Shown here: piece by piece, positions 44,829 to 57,009 of the stretch
How positions within the stretch are numbered: the stretch's first letter is position 1
Layout of the letters: each line of letters starts with the position of its first letter
NCBI GenBank assembly: GCA_036346395.1
Contig: CM070604.1
Coordinates: 33,507,662 to 33,571,661, forward strand
Reading direction: 5' to 3'
DNA: 64,000 nt
Source: Hsuehochloa calcarea
Lineage: Eukaryota; Streptophyta; Magnoliopsida; Poales; Poaceae
Made by a program: the position numbers and the translations under genes
The notes under the pieces: generated by a model
What the model was told of the DNA's origin: nothing
Seen by the model: only the letters and a program-made list of their open reading frames with translations
Database searches by the model: none

Positions 44829-46985
44829 TGGATCCGAAGAATGTGGCAGCGGTGGTGCAGTGGCGTAGGCCAACCAATCTGTCAGAGATCCGGAGTTTTC
44901 TTGGTCTTGCCGGTTATTATCGACGCTTTGTGCAGGATTTCTCCATCATCGCCAAGCCAATGACCCGACTGACGCAGAAGGGTGTTCCTTTCGTGTGGAC
45001 AGATGATTGCGAGTCTGGTTTTCGGACCACAAGAGAAGCCGGTGAATGCACCTATTCTATCCTTGCCCGAGAGTGGCAAGCGCTTCACGGTGTACACGGA
45101 TGCTTCGCGGATTGGTCTTGGTTGTGTGTTAATGCAAGAAGGGCGAGTTATCGCTTATGCTTCTAGACAGTTGAAAGTTCATGAGCAGAACTATCCTACT
45201 CACAATTTGGAGTTGGCGGCTGTTGTTTTTGCACTGAAGTCTTGGAGGCATTATCTGTACGGGGAGCAGTGTGACATCTTTACTGATCACAAGAGCCTTA
45301 AGTACATATTCACTCAGCGAGAGCTGAATTTGAGGCAGCGGAGGTGGTTGCAGTTGATCAAAGATTATGATCTTACTATCCAATATCATCCTGGTAAAGC
45401 CAACGTAGTGGCTGACGCCTTGAGCAGGACAAGAGTCCCTCAGACAACGATGTCTTTGATCTCGGAGTTTGAGAGGATGGGTATCTCTTTTTGTCTCACT
45501 GGAGTTGCCCAAGCAGAGACACAGATGATTATTCAGTCTGCCATTCCCGAGCGTGTTCGAGAGGCTCAGCAGCACGATCGGCTCCTTTCGGAGGTGCGAA
45601 GGAGGATCTCGGAGGGGCGTTCCTGAGATTTCAGTTTGGACGAGTGTGGTGCAGTTCGCTTTAGAGGCCGGCTGTGTGTACCCTAGAAATCAGAGGTGAA
45701 GGATGATATTCTTCGTGAGGCTCACCGGACTCCGTACACTGTACATCCGGGAGAGACCAAGATGTATCAAGATCTGAAGAAGGTCTTTTGGTGAAAATGC
45801 ATGAGAGTGGACATCACTAAGTATGTCGCTTCTTGTGGCGTTTGTCAGCAGGTGAAGGCCGAGCATAAGCGGCCTGCCGGTTTGTTGCAGCCTTTGGAAA
45901 TTCCTGAGTGGAAGTGGGAGCACATCACTATGGACTTCGTGGTCAGTTTGCCGCGCTCTTCTCGGGGGCGAGACGCTGTTTGGATCGTGGTGGACAGGTT
46001 TTCGAAGTCCGCACACTTCATTCCAATGAAGACAACCAATACCGCGCATGATCTGGCTCCGTTGTATATCCGAGAGGTGGTGAGACTGCATGGTGTGCCT
46101 AAGTCAATTGTTTCCGACTGGGATGCCAAGTTTGTCTCTAAGTTCTGGCAGAGTCTTCAGGCTGCGTTGGGCATGACAGTATCCCTCAGTACGGTTTTTC
46201 ATCCTCAAACAGATGGTCAGTCAGAGCGGACCATTCAGACTTTGGAGGATATGCTCCGTGCTTGTGTACTGTCTTGGAAGGGCAGTTGGGAGGACCATCT
46301 GGCTTTGGCAGAGTTCGCTTATAACAATAGTTATCAGGCGAGCATCAAGATGGCTCCTTTTGAGGCTTTGTATGGCCAGAGGTGTGTGTCTCCTCTTTGC
46401 TGGGATGCAGTGGGTGAGAGATCTTTGCTTGGTCCAAACCTTATTCAGCAAACTGTGGAGAAAGTGCGGGAAGTTCGTCAGAACTTGTTGGCTGCTTAGA
46501 GCCGACAAAAGAGTTATGCGGATGTTCGACGCCGTGAGTTGGAGTTTGCGGTTGGTGACCTGGTGCTCCTTCGAGTGTCGCCAACTAAGGGCATTGTTCG
46601 TTTCGGTACCACCGGGAAGCTTAGCCCGCGGTTCATTGGTCCTTTTCCAGTGGTTGCTCGTGTGGGCAGTTTAGCCTATCGTTTGGAGTTGCCGAGCTCA
46701 TTGAGCAGTGTGCACAATGTTTTTCATGTGTCTATGCTGAGGAAGTATTTGCGGGAACCCGAGCACAAGATCGACCTGGGGCAGGTCACGGTGGATCATG
46801 ATCTCACGTTGGAGAGTCGCCCAGAGCGTATCTTGGATACTTCTGAGAAAGTCTTGAGGAATAAGACCATCAAATATGTGAAGGTCCTTTGGACGTTTCA
46901 GTCCGAGAGGGAGGCTACGTGGGAGCTGGAGGACCAGATGCGGAAGAAGTACCCCGAGCTTTTCGAGGCTGGTGAGTACTCGTAG
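44829..46985 (+). pseudogene. Gypsy-1 pol: RT end, RNase H, integrase, chromodomain
   Basis: RT end: RSFLGLAGYYRRFVQDFSII. RNase H: FTVYTDASRIGLGCVL and IFTDHKSLKYIF, ending at the PGKANVVADALSR signature (near 45400). Integrase: zinc region with CGVCQQVK (45825), catalytic acids in TMDFVVSLPR, SDWDAKF (the usual Arg is Trp) and SERTIQTLEDMLR. The final frame 46539-46985 has a GKLSPRFIGPF linker and a chromodomain with VKVLWTFQSEREATWEL. Stops near 45625, 45795 and 46498 and a frameshift near 45040 inactivate it. Chromodomains are known to steer such elements to heterochromatin. Confidence 0.92.
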
Positions 46986-47112
46986 TTGAGGTCTTTTGTG
47001 GATTGCTCTTTCTTTTGGTGGATCTTTCCTTCATTGCTCTTTTCTTCGCTGTTCTCTTGCCTGAGGTTTGAGGAGCGAGATTCGAGGATGAATCCTTTTT
47101 AGGTGGGGAGAA

Positions 47113-49451
47113 TATAATACCCTGTTTGCCGCTTCGGCGTAAGTCTTTAAAAAAAACAATCGCGGAGTCGTCGGTTTATTGGTAAATCGCGGGAAGGGAA
47201 AAAATATTAATTGAAGAGCAATAGAAAAGAAATAAAATAAAATATAAATTATATTTAAATTCAGCGTTGGGCTGCCAGGGAGGTGGGCCAACCACCCTTG
47301 GGCCAAGGGCCCAAGGGGGTGCGCCACACACCCCCCCAAGCCGCACCGCCCCCCCTTTAACCCTAGCCCTCCCCCTCCCCTCCCTACAGCCGCCACCCTC
47401 CCTCCACCTCCTCTTGGGCGCCACCCCTTTCCCCCCTACTGCCGCCAAGGAGCTTCCCCATTGCTGCCCTTGGAGAAGGAGAAGAAGGAGAAGGCAAAGA
47501 AGAAGAAGGGGAAGGAGAAGAAGAAGAGGATGAGGAAATGGGGAATTTCTTCAGCTAGGTAATTTTCTATCATCCCAAACTCTCTGATCTTCGGAGTAAT
47601 TAGGGTTCTTGGGACGGATTTTGATGGGAGAGTTTAGATTAATTGCCCGATTAAGGTTTACCTGCTGTCTGTTAGTAGATCGATTCGCGTAGCGCGGTTG
47701 TTTCTGTGGTTTTCATCTAGAAAACTATTTTTCCTGCAGGTCTTCACAAAAGGAAAGTTGTAGAGGATTTCCATTTGCTTCTTCTGAATTTTTTTTCAGT
47801 TTTTTCTACTGTGGGATCTGGGAGATACGGAGTCGGAAATACCGCTGTCCCTCAGGCGGGCAGATTGGTACAGACCGACTGTAATTCGGGTTTTAAAAAT
47901 AGTAGATTACTTTTATGGTTAGGACCGTAATTGAGAAAGTTGTAGATAATTCATAGTTCTAGTTGTTGTAAAATTTTCAGAATTTTTGGACCTCTGTGCT
48001 GTCGTGGGGACGCGATTTAGTGTCGTTGTCCAGTCTGCCAGATCAGAAAGTTTGCTCTGTTTATGGCACTAAATTACAACTAGTTATGATCCGAATAAAA
48101 ATAGGAGTTCTACATGAAAATCGTAGTTTTTTAAGTCATGATTCCAGAAATGTATCACTTGCTGTATTTGGTCCATTAGTTCAAAAGATACGAAATTGTG
48201 AACAACACTGCTACAGAAGGATTCTTGCTGTTTTGCTGAGCGGAGAGGGTTTGTACGGGTTCGGGGTTTAGCGATGCTTACAATTATTTTTGTTGTGCTT
48301 GTTTGCTGTGGCTTGGTACTGAGAGATGCCTTTTAGACAAGTGGTCTCGACCTTGAGCGTTCTTGATTGTTTTTTCTTCGATTCGTCGGTTCGAGGCAAG
48401 TGATCGTAGCGGTGGTTGCTACCGTTTAACTTGTTATTCCTTCTACTTGCATTTTTATTATTATCGTAATTTGATACATTATACCATGATTGCAAGATAT
48501 TGTTAATTGGGGAGTTGATAGCAAGATTTTATTTATTGTATGTTGTTAATATGATAGTAGACTTGTGTAATTCTTGCTTAAGGTTATAATGCGAACATGA
48601 AAAATAACATGTGGTGGATGTGGATATGTTGAGAGTATGTTAATGCTCCTTGTGGATGAATTAATGTGATTAATGGAATATCATATCATTCATGTCATAT
48701 CATGTCATTTGCATATGTGGATGTCGCCGCACTTAGCCGCGACCGTACAGGTACAGCATTGTATATTACCGTAATACGATGCACCTCTTCGCCGCGGAAG
48801 TGTCGTATATTGCCGTAATATGATACATGCAATTCCTACCCTGGCAAGAGTGATGTGGAGCATAGCATGAAGCATTCATATGCATTTAATGGATATTTAA
48901 ATGACTGCATTCATATGCCATTTAAAAACTGAAAACTGATGAGGTCTGATTTATGATAGTTTATGGTGGCTTATTAATTGTGGAAACGACTGGTGGTTGT
49001 GTATGTATGAAACTATTGATGATGTTTATTTGTTCGTATTGAAATAACTTGTTAAACTGTTTGCTTGCTGAGATTTATGTCTCACCCTTATTTTCCCCTC
49101 CCCACAGGTGGAATTTGAGCATGCATTGGGAAGGGTAGAGCAGCACCACAATGATGCACATAGATTTTGTCTTAATGCTGACATAAAGTCATAAGAATTC
49201 TAGTTTTGCTTAGCTGTCTTATGGAAGATTGCTTCAATGTTTAATTTGGAACCGTTCCTTAAGTTATTATGTTAAGTTGATTTTTTTGAATATTTAATTG
49301 TTCTCCTTATTCGGTTATTTTCTAGTAGTTTATGCTTCCGCTTATATTATCATGTTAATTAAATGTTGCCAGTTTAATTTGTCTTGCAAATTGGCTAGTG
49401 GTAGAGTAGTTCAGTAGCATCCCAGGGTAATGTGGGTCTTGGGGTGTTACA
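47113..49451 (+). repeat. Gypsy-1 3' LTR
   Basis: It runs from TATAATACCCTG (first bases changed from the usual TGTAATACC) to CTTGGGGTGTTACA, 2339 bp. C-rich 47320-47450 and GAAGAAGGAGAAGG-rich 47475-47540 precede an AT-rich half. A segment of short hairpins lies at 48723-48832. Frames at 47031-47533 are composition-driven. Confidence 0.88.
48723..48832. repeat. Hairpin string in gypsy-1 LTR
   Basis: Consecutive stem-loops: GTCGC...GCGAC (48723-48743), GCAT-T-GTAT...ATAC-G-ATGC with one wobble pair (about 48757-48783), CTTC-GCCGCG-GAAG (48787-48800), and TATATT...AATATG (about 48806-48822). Stems are shorter and less perfect than in LTR-D. Confidence 0.65.
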
Positions 49452-49633
49452 GCGGAAGCCAAGATATTACTTAAAGTCTAACACCAAGCAATACTATAAA
49501 ATAATTTCAAGAATCTTTCAGCTAATAACATAAAAAGAGCAACAACTAATAGAATGAATATATGAATTGAATCAGAATTCAACAACATATCAAAACTCTA
49601 ATTATCCAATCTTATTGAATCAATTATGATAAA

Positions 49634-51983
49634 TGTAACACCCCAGCCCAACACTGAGCCTAGAATGCCACCACACTACTCTTTACACTAATAATTATCG
49701 ACACACTATAATATTACAGCAAGAAAACAATGATAATCATATCCATGAATCACAAAAAGGTCATGCATAATTATGAATCAAACGACAATAAATAATCAAG
49801 TGGAATAAAACCAGGTAAACAGTCCAAAATAGCATCAACCAATGAATCCAAATTAATGAAGCAAATGGTCTAGTCCAAATGATGTCCTAAACTTTATTCA
49901 ACCTCTAAAATGTCCAAGTATAAACCAATATTGAATGAAAAGATTATTATGGCGAATGATCATGTGTTGTCCATGTGCTCTACTCGCTCTCAGTTACGGC
50001 ATCCTCGAAGATCACCTAAAGACAACAATAGAGCAAGGGTGAGTCCACGACTCAGCAAACACATCGATATACAACGAACAATAATAAATCATCGAGATTC
50101 AATAACTTCATTATCATCACGTACTTCCATTAATATTCTCATCAATTAATCTCATGTATCAATGCAAATCTATTCTACATGTCCACATGCACTTCTTTCA
50201 CAGATATCGGTATAGCGTGAGTGAATGCTCGCGACAACATTCACTCTCAAGCCCGTTCCTCCATAAGGATCGGGGACCTCCTCCACTCCCGTGGAGTTGT
50301 GATCAATCAAGATCACCTTCTCTTATGCAAAGATGCTTATGAATGCAAACATGCAAACTCCATCATAAACATCATATCCAACTTTTCCTCATGTCCATTA
50401 ACAATATAAATCCATACCATTCCATTGCTTGCAATTAAACAAAATAAAAGCACAACAATAATGGTACTGAAAGATAAAGAATCACAGTGATCAATCATTG
50501 ATCGCTGTCTACCATGCACTTGCCTTTACTAGTTGCGACGCACAATTTGACTAGCAGATGGCAACAAGTACGACGCCTCTCCTACATTAAATACACAAAT
50601 TTCAATACAAGCTACAGCATCATAAGAACAACAATCAATCGACATCGCTCCTACACGTCCCCAAATATACCACGTTACTCCGGTACCGAAAAGTTACCCG
50701 TAGCTGACTTGGTACTAAAACGGACGTAACTTTTGACTCGAAAGTACGATCACCACAAACCACCCCATTCTGGATTCTTCATAAAATTATCCACATTTTT
50801 TTAGATTACGAAGACTTCTAATTAAATCATCTAACCCTCCGTATTTAACCCAGAAAGTCGGTCTGTCCGCTTCGGAACAGCAGTCTTACTAAATTCATAA
50901 CTTTTGTTTTACTCAACCAAACTGCGTGTTCTCAGATTCTACAGAACCATTGGACAATTATCTACAACTTTCATGTAGATCAAAAACACTAATTAAGCTA
51001 TTTACTATTTTTAATCTACAGTCTACCAAAACAGCGCCGAAAGACGACAACCGTAAAAACAGCGGTCTTCCGAAAATCATATCTCGAAATCTACTTGTCT
51101 GATTGACATAATAAAATATGCTATAGAAAGATATCGAAATTATCTACAATTAACTAGTAGATGATATTTTCAAAATTCGCCATTAAGGTAACCGAATAAA
51201 TCGTACAACAAAATATCAGACTAAACAGATCTATTCATTAGCTTCTCTAATTAATCTTGATGATAAACTCTAATTGCTACATGAACACTTAGCTACGTGC
51301 CAAAAGACTAATCACTAACGCCAACCGATTGCACTACTAAGTTAATTACCGCTACTAATTAATTTGTTGCTAACCGCACCATCTAAATCCATTTGCTAAC
51401 TCTACCGTCAGCCATTGTAGTTGAGAAAACAGAAAGGCCAAGAGCTAACCTTCCACCACTCGGGTTACAAGCTTGCGCTGCTGAGTTCGGCTGCAAGCTT
51501 TCGCGGCAGGAGACGCGGCTCGGCTTCCAATGGCGGTCTGCGCGCACTTATCGGCGCAAGCGCAAAACGAACGCTAGGGAAAGCAAAGCGGCAGGCGAGC
51601 GGACGTTAGCCAGGCGGTCTGGCGATCCACGCCACACAGAACGCAGCACTTTCGGCAAGACGGCAAGAATTGGCACGCACAATGACGGCAGCATACCCAC
51701 GCCAGCAGGAGGCGACACTCGTGATCGGAAAAATCTTTGGTGGCGGCGGATGGAAAAAGAAAACAAAAGAAAAAGCTAGGGTTTCTAGAGAACCCTAAAA
51801 TCTAATTATATAGCTCTTAAAAATTCCAAAAATATTCTATTTTTCACAAATTCTTTTTATTTAATTACGCACAAGCCCTTAAAAATATTCCGAAATTCTA
51901 TTTTTATATACTAATTAATTTAATTACTCTCCGACCCTTAAGACGTTTTTATTAATATTAATATTATTTTTCAGAGTATTACA
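49634..51983 (-). repeat. Gypsy-2 3' LTR
   Basis: The ends are TGTAACACCCCAGCCC and TTCAGAGTATTACA. It is identical to the other LTR over long stretches. Differences cluster at about 50090-50110, 50130-50215 and 51525-51735, with several single-base indels in GC-rich sequence. The hairpin string is at 50219-50316. The frame at 51393-51779 has no domain. Confidence 0.95.
50219..50316. repeat. Hairpin string in gypsy-2 LTR
   Basis: Four stem-loops in 98 bp: GAGTGAATG/CATTCACTC, loop of 10 (50219-50246); CCCG-T-TCCT/AGGA-T-CGGG (about 50252-50273); CTCCAC/GTGGAG, loop TCCC (50281-50296); GTGATC/GATCAC, loop AATCAA (50299-50316). The other LTR has the same string at 57597-57694. Confidence 0.9.
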
Positions 51984-51997
51984 TTCTACCCCCCTTA
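51984..51997 (-). other. Gypsy-2 polypurine tract
   Basis: Minus strand AAGGGGGGTAGAA lies directly before the LTR start. This is the position of the primer for plus-strand DNA synthesis in LTR retrotransposons. Confidence 0.85.
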
Positions 51998-52059
51998 ACG
52001 GAATTCGACCGCGAATTCTAATCGCCGTTCTACTCAAAGAAAAAACTGCACAGCTGAAA

Positions 52060-55000
52060 TTAAACAACAAAATAACACGTACCCGACGTGAACAACTCCG
52101 GATATTGCTCGCGCATGCGAGACTCCAACTCCCAAGTCGCCTCTCTCTCGGACTGATGCGTCCACAGCACCTTGACATATACCAACGTCTTGTGCCTCAG
52201 CACTCGCTCCGACCTCTCCAGAATGCGCGCCGGACGCGACTCAACTGTGAGGTCTTGCTCAATAGTCAACGGCACTAATGAGATCTTATGCTCTGGATCT
52301 CTCAAAAACTTTCTCAGCATCGAGACGTGAAACACATTATGAACTCCACGCATGGACTCAGGAAGATCCAAACGGTGGGCTAACTTTCCAATTCTTGCAA
52401 TAATCGAGAACGGTCCAACGTACCTCGGGCTAAGCTTCCCTTTGGTACCAAACCGAACAATACCTTTAGTGGGAGACACTCTCAAGAGCACCTGGTCACC
52501 CACCGCAAACTCCAAATCACGCCTCAAATCAAGATAACTTTTCTCGTTTACTCGAGTCGCTAATGATTCGCCTCACCATGGCCACACGCTCAACGGTCTT
52601 CAATCCAAACCGACCCAAAATTGCCCTCTCTCCAATCGCATCCCAACAAAGTGGCGATCCGCACTTCCGCCCATAGAGAACCTCAAATGGCGCGCTCTAA
52701 TCTCGAATGGTAACTATTATTATAAGCAAACTCGCAAGTGACAATGGTCCTCCCAACTACCCTTCCAAGATAGAACACAAGATCGCAACATGTCCTCCAA
52801 AGTCCGAATAGTACGCTCGATCGCCCATCTGCAATGGGTGAAACGTTTGACTAAGCGGAGCTGTGTGCCCAATGCACTCTGCAGACTCTCCCGAACTTGG
52901 AGACAAACTTAGCATCCTCGCGAAATGATGGTTTTTGGCACACCATGCGCCTTACTATTTCACGCACATAAATAGGAGCTAGATCACTCATTGAATTTGT
53001 AGTGCGAATGGGAATGAAGTCTTGTGACTTGCTGAATCGATCCACCACTACCCAAATCGCATCCTTCCTCGCGCGAACGAGGCAACACCACCACAAAGTC
53101 CATAGAGATATCATCCCAAGGCCACTGGGTACCTCCAAAGGTCGCAATAACCTGCAGGGCGCTTGTGCTCACTTTCACTTGCGACAAACACCACAAGAAG
53201 CCACATAGTTAGCAATGTCCACCTTCATTCTTTTCCACCAAAAATTCTGTTTCAGATCTCGATACATCTTAGTCTCACCAGGATGAATAGTGTACGGAGT
53301 GCGATGTGCTTCCCTCAAAATATCATCTTTGACCTCTGCCTTTTGCGGCACGCACAGGCGGCCTTTAAACCTCAAAGTACCGGAATCATCCATGAAAAAA
53401 TCACCCTCTTTACCCTCATCCAGGCGCCTCCTAACCTCCTGTAATAACCGGTCACTCACAGCTTCCAGACACGGCCCGAATAGCTGACTCAAGAATCAAC
53501 TGTGTCTCAACATGTGTCGTGCCCGCATAACAATAGGATATTCCCATGCGATCAAAATCCGCAATGAGGCAATCTAGAGTAGCGGGAGTCGCCTTGCGAC
53601 GAAGAGCATCCGCAACAACATTGGCCTTGCCTGGATGATACTGAATAGTAAGATCATAATCCTTGATCAACTCCAACCACCTCCTTTGCCTCAAATTCAG
53701 ATCCTTCTGAGTGAAGATATACTTGAGACTCTTGTGATCTGTGAAACTATCACAAGGCTCGCCGTATAGATAATGCCTCCAAATCTTGAGAGCAAAAACA
53801 ACCGCAGCCAACTCCAAATCATGAGTGGGATAATTCTGCTCGTGCATCTTTAACTGTCTCGACGCATAAGCAATCACCTTACCGTCTTGCATGAGAACAC
53901 AGCCAAGTCCCACTCGAGACGATCCTGAAAAGACTATGAACCGCTTTCCGGCTCGGAAGAGTGAGAATAGGAGAGGTCACCAACTTTGTCCTTCAAAATG
54001 CGTAAATCTGCGCTCACATTCATCACCCACCGAATCTCACACCTTTACGAGTAAGCCGAGACATCGGTTTGGCGATGATAGAGAAATCCTGCACAAAACG
54101 CCGATAATATCCAGCCAAACCCAGGAAACTCCTCACCTCCTTCACACTAGTCGGCCTCTTCCAATCCACCACTGTGGATACCTTGCTAGGATCAACAAAG
54201 AATACCACGAGGGTTAATCACATGACCCGTAAAACCCACTTCAAATCCGAACTCACACTTCTTCAACTTAGCATAGAACTTGTGCTCTCTCAAAGTCTCT
54301 AAAACCAGCCTCAAATGACGCTCATGATCCTCATTGGTCTTGGAATAGATAAGAATGTCACCAATGAACACCACCACGAAGTCATCAAGATACTCGTGCA
54401 ACATGTTGTTCATGGTCTCCATAAAAATGGCAGGTGCATTAGTCAATCCAAAGGACATAACTTTATACTCATAATGCCCATACCGTGGAGAAAGCGGTCT
54501 TCTCTACATCCGCTCACGCACACGGATTTGATTATACCACGATCGAGATCGATCTTGGAGAACACTTGAGCTCCATTCAAGCGATCAAACAAGTCCTCAA
54601 TGCGGGGCAACGGATATTTGTTCTTGATTGTGACTGCATTAAGCGCACGGTAATCAATACACATGCGCCAACTCCCATCCTTCTTCTCTGTGAATGTAGC
54701 AGAGCTCCCCACGGCGATACACTACGCTGATCAAACCTTTAGCCAACAAATCATCCAATGCTTCTTCAACTCGTCCCCGAAGCGGACGTGCTAATCGATA
54801 TGGAGACATCGAGATGGGACGAGTACCGAACAAGATCAATGCGAAACTCCACGCCTCGCGCAGTGGCAAGCCCTAAGCTCACCGGGAACACATCCGGATA
54901 ATCACCGACCACTGGAATCTCCTCAATCTGCGAAGCCACACTCGTTTTCGGCAAGAGCTAAAAGAAGCCTTCCATCGCACGACCGGAACAGTCCGGTAAT

Positions 55001-56747
55001 ATCGAAAGAGAGCGCGAGGCGCACTCCTGAAAGGTCAACGTCTCCCAGGGCGGGTCCGCACGAGAGATCGCTTCTCTGAAACAAGATATCACGGCTCGAT
55101 AAGAGTGCAACCAATCCATACCCAAGATAACATCGAACGGCTCCATTTGAATAACTATCAAATTCGCGTGAACTTCTCTCCATCAATGACAATAGAACAC
55201 CGGGACAAACAGAGAGCTAGCAATAATACCCCGGAGAACTAACTAACACCGATCGAGAAATCCATCATACTCAAGTTCGCTCTCTAGCAAACGCCGTCGA
55301 AACAAACGAAAAGGTAGCCCCGAATCAAAAGGACTAAAGCATCAAACGAATCCACAAGCAAAGTACTGCCACCACGTCAGACGACCCGCGGACTCACTGT
55401 GGGCATGGCGTACACTCTGTGGCGCCGTGGCGAAGAAGACGACGCCATGGCGGCGAGCCCCAACAATCTCTTGTGGCGGTGCGAGTAAAGCGGTCGTGCA
55501 ACTGAGCGGTCTTGAAGGTGGCGGCCGCCGATAGTACCCTCTTTGAGGCGCCCAAGCTGAAGGAAATGGCATCGCCGGAGGAGCGATCATCATCGGAAAG
55601 ATCCTCGGCAGACCCATCAAGAAGAAGACGATGGCACGAGCTCCCACTTGATCACGCTTAGCGGGTTACGCGACACACCGCTCCTTGTGACCCGGCCGCC
55701 ACACCGACGGCAATCCCGTCCAAGTGCACTCGGCAGCCAGCAAGTGTCCATCACCGCACTTAAAGCAAAGCATACCCCGCCAGGGACAGACGAAGAGCCG
55801 AGTACTGAAAAGGACGAGGCGCCAAGAAGGGACGGCCTCGATCGCTAGACACTGAAAGATGCGGTCCTCCTTGAATTTCTTGAAAGCGGTCGTTGAGCAC
55901 TCCACTTCCTCACTAGAGCCCCTCTTCTGGTCACCACCAGAAACAACCAGTCCACCAGAGGCTTGCTGCCCCTTTGTGAGCTGCATCTCCAACTCCATGC
56001 CCCTAGCTTGCTCCACAACAGAGCTGTAGTCACAGAGTGGAGTAGCTCCCAACACATGTCGGTACTCAGGTGAGACCCGACGAACCTCTTGGCTTTCGAA
56101 GATCATCGTTCGCTCACCAAGGGACGGCGAACCAAGTTGTTGAACTCAGCCTCATACTTAGCAATAGACCTCTTCCCCTGAGCAAAGGTCATCAAGGCAA
56201 CCTCCATCTTCTCAACAAATGAGTAGGGGTAGAACTTCCCCTTGAACTGATCTACAAAATCCTCCCAAGTGACTGGCCCTTGAGTGGCGGTCCTCGAAGA
56301 CAACACGCCCTCCCACCAAATATCCGCTTGCCCTTTCAGCTGAAAGGCTACAAAACGGACCCTCCGAGGTGAAGACATCTCTAAAGCTCCAAACTGCCTC
56401 TCCATGTAACGCAACCATCCATTGCTCGACGGTGTGCTCGACCACAAACGGATCCAACCTCAACCCCATCCACTCTCGAGTGACATCCGCGCTCATTAAC
56501 CGGTGGATGTGCGGCAGAGCAACAACAGATGCCGCAGAAGAATAGTGCCGGCGCTGTTGACGAAGAGCACGGATCTCTCCACCAACTCTCTCAAGAAAGC
56601 GGGGTCTCATCTTGGACCACAACCGAGGCGGGTCAACAACCCCTCGACTCATCGACTCAATCAGACAGAGGTGGCTCCACGGAACCTCGCCGCGACCACG
56701 ACCTCCACGATCGCGCCACCACGACCACGTCCTCTACCCCTCGGCAT
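52060..56747 (-). pseudogene. Gypsy-2 gag-pol, frames broken
   Basis: The likely start is the ATG at 56747 (MPRGRGRGRGG). Gag core (56103-56447): VTWEDFVDQFKGKFYP, EAEFNNLV. Zinc-knuckle region CFKCGDGHLLAAEC near 55770. Protease: FDVILGMDWLHSYRAV near 55130; the active-site motif upstream is disturbed by one-base shortfalls in two homopolymers (55318-55330). RT: DGSWRMCIDYRALNAVTIKN and, where FIDDILIYS is usual, FIGDILIYS (54340-54370). RNase H: GLGCVLMQDGKVIAYASRQL, FTDHKSLKYIF. Integrase: HPGETKMYRDLKQNFWW, CGVCRK; DFVVVLPR. Chromodomain: VKVLWTHQSEREATWELESR near 52130-52190. More than ten frame breaks. Confidence 0.92.
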
Positions 56748-56995
56748 AGCTATCAACCACAATCAACAATACACAATGAGCTCAAAGCTCAAAATAAACT
56801 CATCCATCAATAAACAACATCACGGAAGCGTAAAACTATATTCGTACCTCTCTCTAACCTACTGTGCACTAAGTGTGTCAAATTTTAGGTTAGTTAACCA
56901 TTAGCAAATTTTAGTTGATTTACTAAACTAAAACAAATTTTTAACAATTTTAGTTTGCCTATGTTGTTAATCTATTCACCACGGACCTAAAGCCC

Positions 56996-57007
56996 GCTCT
57001 GATACCA
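56996..57007 (-). other. Gypsy-2 primer-binding site (initiator tRNA-Met)
   Basis: Minus strand TGGTATCAGAGC begins two bases inside the 5' LTR. It is the usual 12-base complement of the 3' end of plant initiator tRNA-Met. Confidence 0.93.
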
Positions 57008-57009
57008 AC

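Larger units (their letters stand above)
44826..49451 (+). mobile_element. Gypsy-1, chromovirus-type, 5'-truncated
   Basis: It starts abruptly in the reverse transcriptase thumb region (VDPKNVAAVVQWRRP) next to copia-2. RNase H, integrase, chromodomain, a purine tract (AGGTGGGGAGAA, 47101-47112) and a 3' LTR (47113-49451) follow. The C-terminal chromodomain and long LTR fit the Tekay/Del type of plant chromovirus; lineage is inferred. The right border falls about 20 bp inside LTR-C, so it was inserted there and then lost its left half. Confidence 0.88.

Noticed and set aside
51393..51779. 128-aa frame repeated at 58769-59144
   Set aside because: It is in both gypsy-2 LTRs, the phase is not kept between the two copies, and there is no domain.
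56996..57007. tRNA gene fragment (initiator Met)
   Set aside because: Only 12 bases match, exactly at the LTR border, so this is a primer-binding site and not a tRNA gene.
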